Shown here one piece after another: positions 57,564-64,000 of a DNA stretch of 64,000 nucleotides. Origin of the DNA: Purpureocillium takamizusanense. Its lineage: Eukaryota; Ascomycota; Sordariomycetes; Hypocreales; Ophiocordycipitaceae. The stretch spans positions 1,116,001 through 1,180,000 of the forward strand of contig NC_063077.1 of the NCBI RefSeq assembly GCF_022605165.1. The letters are read 5' to 3'. Position numbers and translations under genes: made by a program. The notes under the pieces were generated by a model. That model saw nothing but the letters and a program-made list of their open reading frames with translations, was not told the origin of the DNA and searched no databases. Within the stretch, counting starts at the first letter, position 1. Every line of letters begins with the position of its first letter.

Positions 57564-57611
57564 GGAACTTTTGTTGGACCTTTTGTTGGAACTTTTGCAG
57601 GGACTTTTGTC
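57564..57611. repeat. Four 12-bp tandem units
   Basis: Units have the form GGAACTTTTGTT with one to three changes each. In one frame they spell Gly-Thr-Phe-Val-like tetrapeptides, but that frame has no ATG and is not called a gene. Confidence 0.75.
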
Positions 57612-57689
57612 CGCCCTAGTGGTGATATACGGCGCTAGCGGCATCTCCTGGACCTGCGATTGGACACAGCAGTTGACGCTAGCATTAGG

Positions 57690-57707
57690 GTTACTATATA
57701 TAGTAAC
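57690..57707. repeat. 18-bp perfect palindrome
   Basis: GTTACTATATATAGTAAC is fully self-complementary. GCTAGC hexamers lie at 57634, 57678 and directly after the palindrome at 57708. Confidence 0.85.
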
Positions 57708-58092
57708 GCTAGCACGTCGTAATTAAGACAATTAGGCAGCCGCAGCTTGTAGCGTCGGTGTATCTATCTCGCGTGGCCAAGTTCATGCTGGCTTTGGCCA
57801 AAGCGTGTGTGTCTGGTGTGTGCGTGTGCGTGTGCGTGTGCGCTTGTGTAATGTTGGCGTGATGTTGGCGGAGAGACGGAACGGGGGGCTTGACGGACGT
57901 GGAGGCGGGTTCAGACAAGTGACTTTGCTTCACCGCGAAGATGAGGAGAGAAAGGAGGTTGCTTTCTGTTGAGCGGTACGGTATTGTACGGATCATGGAT
58001 TGTACTCTTGTACGGAAGTAGTAGTAGTACTCGTGGGCCGGCGATAGGAGCTGGTCGGGTAGGACGGTGACTCGGGAAGAGAGAAAAAAAAG

Positions 58093-58100
58093 TATAAATA
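58093..58100 (+). promoter_or_regulatory. TATA box of the downstream small gene
   Basis: TATAAATA follows an A-run and lies about 260 bases before the ATG at 58360, in line with a promoter followed by a 5' UTR of roughly 230 bases. Confidence 0.5.
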
Positions 58101-58359
58101 GGGAGACTGTAAGAGGCATCTGATGAACGAAAGGGGAGCGTGCAAGACAAGCAGAGCAAGAGACGACAGACAGACATACAGACATCATCATCATCATCAT
58201 CATCATTGCGCTGTGGACGTTGACTCCAACAGTTTCGTCGTTACACTTGTTCAAGTCAAAACTCGGTTCAACTCTAAAACATCACTTGTCACGATTCAAG
58301 CTCGCTGCTGCTTCTGATATATATACATATATATATACACTTTGTATATATCCGCAGCC

Positions 58360-59022
58360 ATGGCCCCTATCCCGTTTCACCTCGAGCCCAAGTCCTTCAC
58401 TCCCCCGACCAAGACGCGGCCCATGCGCATCATCTTCGTGAGCGGCAGCGGGCGCAAGTCGAACCCCATCTTCCCGGCGACGTTTCTGCGGCTGTCGTAC
58501 CGCTTCGCCGACGTCAAGCTCTGTAACGAGGATGACGACGACGAAGATGACAGTGGCGTCGAGGTCTTCAGCCCAGACGTTATCGTCCCGCGCGAGATGA
58601 TGCTCGTGGAGAGGTACGACGACGATGACAGCAACAACAGCAACAATGACGACGACGACATCAACGACAACAACAACCAGGACGGAGGGTCCGACGACGA
58701 CAATGACAGCAGCAGCAGGGACAGTCGCCGCGGCGGTGGCCCGTCGCCGCTGGCCCTGTACGCCATCGAGGTGCCTCGCGACCACATCCCCCACGTGCCG
58801 AGCTGCAAGCCCGAGGACGCCCACGCGGACGTGACGCTCTACGCGTGGCGCCAGGACAGGTACCTGGGGCAGTGGGCGGTCGGGCGGATCAAGGGGCTGG
58901 GCCACGGGGCGAAGAAGGTGACGGTGGTGCGGCGGCAGGCACAGGCACAGGCACAGCAGAAGCAGCAGAAGCAGCAGGGACGACGGCCGAGCAGCGATGA
59001 GGGCGAGTGGGAGCGCGTCTGA
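58360..59022 (+). CDS. Small acidic protein of unknown function
   Basis: A single exon gives 220 aa, starting MAPIPFHLEPKSFTPP. Two ordered-looking parts (about 20-45, RIIFVSGSGRKSNPIFPATFLRLSYRF, and about 125-195, LYAIEVPRDHIPHVPSC and DVTLYAWRQDRYLGQWAVGRIKGLG) flank a long Asp/Asn/Ser-rich acidic loop (55-120). The C-terminus is Gln/Lys-rich from a CAG-type repeat and ends GEWERV. The ordered parts read as a single small domain split by the acidic insert. I do not recognise the family. The TATA box, good start context and codon use support a real gene. Confidence 0.75.
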   Translation: MAPIPFHLEPKSFTPPTKTRPMRIIFVSGSGRKSNPIFPATFLRLSYRFADVKLCNEDDDDEDDSGVEVFSPDVIVPREMMLVERYDDDDSNNSNNDDDDINDNNNQDGGSDDDNDSSSRDSRRGGGPSPLALYAIEVPRDHIPHVPSCKPEDAHADVTLYAWRQDRYLGQWAVGRIKGLGHGAKKVTVVRRQAQAQAQQKQQKQQGRRPSSDEGEWERV

Positions 59023-59333
59023 GTCAGTTCAGAGTCAGAGGCGTGTATACTCTAAAAGAAGGTAGGGGGAGGGGGGGGGTTACAAGAATTAGCGGTGATG
59101 GGTGTTGGTGTGCTGGATGGTGAGGCTCGGGTTGAGTAAAGCATTGGCGAACCGGAGACCTGCCCCGTGGCGAATGGGAAGCAGGAGTGGGAGCCGAAGC
59201 GGGAGAGGTATGAGGGACGAGAGGACACGGGCGAGCCGAGCTGTCATGTGTTTGTTTGCTACCCTATTTGCCCTGTGTACGATGGTTTGCTTGCTTAGAG
59301 TGGTGATGAAGGGTTGATATTGATATCTGAGCC

Positions 59334-59342
59334 GCCTGCCTA

Positions 59343-59381
<39 letters not shown>

Positions 59382-59382
59382 A
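59334..59382. repeat. (CCTG)n tetranucleotide array
   Basis: Eleven to twelve CCTG units with two CCTA variants form a 49-base array in intergenic DNA. Confidence 0.85.
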
Positions 59383-62154
59383 CGCTTACTTACATGCAAT
59401 GTACAACGTGCGACGGGGGCCGAGGCGAGGCGGAGGGAGGGGGACCACACCACAATCACTCAGCCTCACGACTACAACGGTAGCAACAACACTGACGATG
59501 ACGACGGCGTGACTGCTCTCCCCCTTTGATGACTGGACCGGTTCCCATCGATACCTACCAACAGCAGCAGCCGGCCGGCATGGCCCACTGCCGCGCCGTC
59601 GCATATATGTACGAAGTACATACGTGTGTATGTATGTAGGTAGGTATGAGGCATCTGAGCTTCCCGATGCGAGGCTGCGTATCCTCCTCCTCCTCCTCCT
59701 CATTCTCCCTACTCCCCGTCTCTCTCTGGCCCGCTCTCCCTCCATCCACCTCCACCTCTCAGCTCCAAGTGAGCGGTAGCACAAGGTCGCGGCAGGTCGA
59801 GACCCCCCCCCCCCTTCCTCATCCCCCCTTTTCTCCAGTCTCTCTCTCCTTGCCTTACCCGTTCAACACCACAACTGCCCCGTATCAATGTTTACCCCCC
59901 TCCCCTTCTTCTTCTCTCTCTCTCTGTCTCTCTCTATCTAGAGTCTCATCCAGCTCGTCGCCACCCGCCCACCCCGTCCTTTTCATCAAGGTCCTATCTA
60001 TCCATCGCGTCCAACCAACCAACCAACCAGCCAGCCAACCACCACCGCCATCGCGAAACTCGTCACCTCATCAGCTCCATCCAGTCTGATGATCCACGAG
60101 GTTTCGTTCAAAACACGCCCGCCCCGCCCCGCGTGCGTCGCTTCTGCACCGAAACATGTCCCATCCCATCCCCCCCCCCCCGTAGTGCCGCCCCGCTGCC
60201 GTCTGGTGGTGCAGAGAACGCACGCACGAAGCGGGCCAAAAAAAGAAGGACCAGGATCCAGAATAGATACAAGGCAGTAGCAGTAGGAGACAGCAGCGTA
60301 AAATGGGAAAGGTGACCTGTCTATAGTGGGATGTCGTCCTTGTATGACCATGACCGCATCGAAGTCGCATCGTCTCCTCCCCCCCTCACTCTTCCCGCGT
60401 CCCGCATGTCGCCTCCTACCCTCCCCTCCCCTTTTCCCGCTCGCACGCGCACATATACGTGCAAACTACATACAACGCGTGTCCGTCTCTTGCACCCCCC
60501 CCCATCCATCTTCTCACTTGCCGTGTCCTCGACTCAGCCGCATGTAAGAGCAACGCCGCCCCTTTGGCTCTTATTTACCGAAGCAGACGCACCTCCTCCC
60601 CACCACCTCCTTTTCCTGTGGGAGCCGGCTCGGTGAGGGAGCGGAGGGTGAGGGAGCTGTCTTGCCGACCTGCGTAGCAGCAGCAGCAGCAGCAGTCGCG
60701 AAAATGGTTCTGGTGAGCTTAGACAATCAACAGCCGGGAGGGGGGGGGCGGGGGGGGCGGCGCTTGTGTCAGGATCATGGAGGTTTTCAACAATAGAACC
60801 CGCGGGTGGGTGATGCAATACCTTATCCGTCGGCAAGCCCTGGCCGCTTCACGCCCTTTGTGCGCACGTCGCCCGTGCATACATACATGTTACCATACAT
60901 AGAGCCTTGCCCACGAGGGCCACAAGGCACGCTCGAGGACCCCCCGCCGCCGCCGTATCCGGGACATTGGCACGGGATCCTGCATGCCTTTCACGTATGT
61001 GCGAAAGTAGCATGTAACTTACAATGTATGTGCATGCTCGCTCACTCGCACACGCTGGTCACTTCTCGCCATGCCATCAGCCGACTGATGCCGCCGTAAC
61101 GATGGGCTATAAAAAGAGGCTCCGTTCGGGTACGCACATGATGCGACCTCATCTGTGTCTCCCTCGGCCCCTTCCAGGCCATCATCATGTACGGTATTGC
61201 CTCTTGTTGTTCATCACAGCCCCAATGTTCCGAGGCGGCCGGCTCGTTCGCAGCTTTCCAGCCAAGCGCGCAAACGGCTGGCTCTGTGGCCTCGTAGCCT
61301 TCCTGCGCCACCCTCCCCCCCTTTTCTTGTGTGACCTTGGCTTCACGCACGCTGGCCTCGATGGATATCGACGTCGTGTAACTCACCCCCATGTCCCGCC
61401 ACGGCCTTCCCTCTCTTTGGATCCCCCGATCCGGAGGGACAGCTCCATCCACTCCGACGTACTACGCCAGCGTGCCCATCGAGCATGTAGGCAAGCTATG
61501 GCAAGCGGGACCTCTCCCACCCCTCTTCCTGCTTCTCCGTCACCGCCGATTCCAGGCTTGGGAGCACCGGCCCCGGCCATCGCGCTCTGGGGGAATGCGA
61601 CCCGTAATAAAACGTGAGCTCTCTGTGTTCCCGGGCCCAGCATCGGCCGGCCAGAGGGTTAGGTGGGCCGGCACGCGCGCGGCACGATGCCACTGTTGCT
61701 GTCTTGGGTGCCACGCTGCATGTAGTTATATGGGCCTGCCGGGAAAGGTGAGGCAACTCTGCAGGCGGTCAGAAATTAAAGACAAACTCGGCCGGGTTGT
61801 CTTGTCTTTCGACACAATCGCGCCAGTCGGTGTGGCTGCTTTGCGTGGATGGGCGATGCCATCACTTGCCTGACACGGCGCGGCCCGTTCCATGCGTCCT
61901 GGTAGAGGCCTGCACAGACACTTCGCGGAACGAGGATAAGCTCAAGTCGGACCGCCGTACAAAGTAGCACCTCCACACGGTCGTAGCCATTGTCGTTCTC
62001 TAGAGACGGACGGCGCTAGGAGGGGGAACTCTCTCCGCCAAGATCATCACATTCGTTGTTGCACACGCAAGGCACGTGCCTGCCCTCATGTCATGTGTTG
62101 TACTGGGGCTCCCGCTAGAAGAGTTTCCGGAGAGGCTGCGGTCCGAAAAATCAC

Positions 62155-62168
62155 ATACTGTACAGTAT
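62155..62168. repeat. 14-bp palindrome containing TACTGTA and TACAGTA
   Basis: ATACTGTACAGTAT is perfectly self-complementary and fuses the two orientations of the heptamer seen in other intergenic regions of the window. Confidence 0.7.
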
Positions 62169-64000
62169 ACGAAGTACGCCGTTTGGCCTTGAGGGCGGCC
62201 GGGCAATAGACCCCCCAGGCTTGGCGCACGTCGAGGCTGTCCCGGCCGTGACGGGAGGTCAGACCGGATTGTGACCCACTAGTCCTGAGTTCCGTTCGGT
62301 TTGGCCAGTCTGCCTGATGGCTCCCGGCTGTTATTCATCAGAAACTCTAACGCGCATGTTGCGATGTGATTGCTGGACACGAGTCGTCCGTCTCCCATTC
62401 CTGCCCTCCCAGAACGGGCAGTGGCCGCGAGTGGTTCTAGTCTTGGACCGGGCTGCTCTCCGCGTCCATCCTGTGTGCCAGCTTCGACAGGCGAATGAAA
62501 CGGAGCACTGCCCCCCTTGTTTGTCTGCCCAAACAGTTGTCGGTGCGGGAAGGAGGACACAGCCACTTCGAGGCCGTTCGGCTCGTCCTAACACCAGCTT
62601 GTCTTGCCGCTCGAACTACGTACGTAGGTCTGTGTGTCGCCACGCATCGACGTCTTCACCGCGACTCCTCGGTGGCCCCCGCCCCCTGCTCACAAACCGC
62701 ACTACAAGCGCCTTGCCGCTCAGGCTGGAGAGGACGCAGGGGGCTGCGGGCTGTCGACGAACTGAACACAATCGAGGACCAGCGAATGAGACATGCCGCG
62801 GGGATGGTTCGACGATGCTGAACAGCGTGTCCCGTGTGTAGTTCTTGGCCTTCATGCCTGCTCCGTGTAGTGTCCGCCTCGTCCCGATGAACCATCGCCG
62901 GCCAGATGCCCGTGTCCAAGACTGACGTGTCCCGAAGCTTGAGAGCATAAACCCCGTGTTTGACCGCGGTTGAATGTTTGTCATGTCATTCGTGGGCGAT
63001 CTTAGTTGGCGTTCCGCGCGCCTCGAAATCCAGCTCCTACACCGTCGGGGAAGAAGCTCCTTCCTGGGAAGATGCCACAGAGCTCTCGGAGACGACAAGC
63101 CGCCCAGTTCTTGTGTTCCGGCCGCGAGGCACACACGGCGCCGTGTATCTCGGCGGATGCGACGGCCACCTTGGCCTCGTCATGCCATGTCCTACGTAGG
63201 CGAGCACTTGTATTCAGCGGGCACCTTGTTCGGCGCGGCTCCTGACCGACAAGTCCAAGTGCTGAAAGGAAAAGCAAACACAATCGGATCAGCCTCCCCC
63301 TTGGCACAGCCAGAATTCGTTCTCGAAGCCCCTCTGTGGGCCGCCGCATTATGCCTCGAAATGCGAGTCCCAGCATCCCTGCTGCCCTTGCACGCTCGGC
63401 CGGCGGCGCGGAAAGCGGGAGCGAGCCGGGACGGGTTTCCGTCACGAGGATCATGGGCCAAAACATCCGCGATGCAACGCTTGCAGCCGACTCGAGAGAC
63501 GACCACGCCTCGGCACGTACCAGGTCGTGACCGACGGTCGGTTTGGCCGGGCTCATCAGGCCGTCGAGTGCGGCCCTTGCCAAGGCAGCACCTTCTGATA
63601 GTCCGTTTCGTGTCCTGATGAGGCTCATCTAAATACGGACGCAGACTCCATCGATACTGGTGCTCCGTTTGTCTCTGCGGTCAAGTGGCGCCGCCGATGG
63701 TCGACAGCGACACCGGGAGACACAACAGGGGGGGGGGGCCTGACTCGCCAGGGCCTCGTGCCATCCAGGCTTGAGACGGTGTAATGACCAGGGGGCCAGT
63801 ATCCATCTTGAGTCGGGAGTTGCCGCCCACGGCCATGGGTCAGTCTTTGAGACGCGGCTGCCCGACCTTGCAATCACGGTGCTGCTCCGCCAGACATTCC
63901 CGTGCGCGATTGCGAAAACGGCGTCCTTCCTCACATGGAGGGGGGAAGGCGGCCGCCCGTAGGCTGGTGGTCAAAATGACGACAAGACGTCGCGGCCGTT

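Larger units (their letters stand above)
57021..58359. other. Intergenic region with small repeats and a palindrome
   Basis: This region holds four 12-bp tandem units (57564-57611), an 18-bp perfect palindrome (57690-57707) with nearby GCTAGC sites, a GTGTGC array (about 57806-57842), and the promoter of the next gene with a TATA-like box, a CAT triplet run (58174-58206) and an AT dinucleotide run (58317-58350). Confidence 0.55.
59023..64000. other. 5-kb right-hand region without a supportable gene
   Basis: The region is rich in low-complexity sequence: a CCTG array (59334-59382), a CTC run near 59680, CT and C runs at 59800-59940, CCAA units near 60010, C runs near 60172, a G run near 60738, an AGC run near 60677, and a G run near 63730. 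From about 62300 to 63900 the sequence is less repetitive and has overlapping frames of about 200 residues on both strands (for example minus strand 63628-63002), but none has a motif, so no gene is called. A 14-bp palindrome ATACTGTACAGTAT lies at 62155-62168. Confidence 0.45.

Noticed and set aside
57351..57638. A 95-residue frame with Gly-Thr-Phe-Val repeats
   Set aside because: It lacks an ATG start and owes its pattern to the 12-bp tandem repeat. No homologue is recognised.
57684..57694. TTAGGG-like telomeric motif
   Set aside because: Only one copy of TTAGGG is present, so it is not a telomere or interstitial telomeric array.
63002..63628. Overlapping 200-residue frames on both strands near the right edge
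   Set aside because: The plus (62974-63618) and minus frames are equally long, and neither has a motif. Without homology there is no basis to choose either.

Overview
This window is nuclear DNA of a filamentous ascomycete. The evidence is short GT-AG introns of about 50-100 nt, GC-rich coding sequence, gene families limited to Pezizomycotina (Woronin body Hex1, LaeA-like methyltransferase, DUF8035), and a tRNA-Gly with a short intron. The overall look fits Sordariomycetes, probably Hypocreales. That lineage is an inference from gene style; no search was run.

Layout. 0-5 kb: a partial, possibly broken unknown gene on the minus strand, an A/B-barrel (Dabb) protein and a YjlB-type cupin. 5-23 kb: the core of a polyketide gene cluster, consisting of a six-exon DHA2-type MFS exporter (-), a 5.6 kb gene-free stretch, an eight-exon highly reducing PKS (+; KS-AT-DH-degenerate MT-ER-KR-ACP, about 2403 aa), a tRNA-Gly (-) and a four-exon O-methyltransferase (-). 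27-35 kb: two further SAM methyltransferases, one LaeA-like (-) and one in an unassigned family (+), separated by long gene-free DNA. 35-59 kb: mostly housekeeping or conserved genes, namely annexin C4-like (+), EthD-domain protein (-), SDR (+), Rqc2/NFACT (-), Hex1 (+), bleomycin hydrolase (+), DUF8035 protein (+) and a small acidic unknown (+). 59-64 kb: no supportable gene, but much low-complexity sequence.

How the genes may work together. The PKS should build a reduced acyl chain. The convergent OMT can methylate an oxygen on it, and the MFS protein can export it. The PKS has no thioesterase or reductase domain, so release must be in trans or spontaneous. Its C-methyltransferase region is eroded, its DH motif is atypical (Lys for Gly), and its KR carries a polar insert. 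The PKS promoter has a near-identical 28-bp tandem duplication beside a CGG-N7-CCG palindrome, a plausible Zn2Cys6 regulator site, although no such regulator gene lies in the window. The LaeA-like protein is a candidate chromatin-level regulator.

Two genes show reading-frame damage: an in-frame TAG early in the leftmost gene, and a one-base slip in a T4 run that replaces the conserved C-terminal tail of bleomycin hydrolase. Hex1 has an upstream open frame, spliced in phase, that probably encodes an alternative N-terminal extension. Spliced genes are given as outer coordinates, with exon limits in the evidence text; splice sites were chosen by eye from GT/AG, frame and family motifs.
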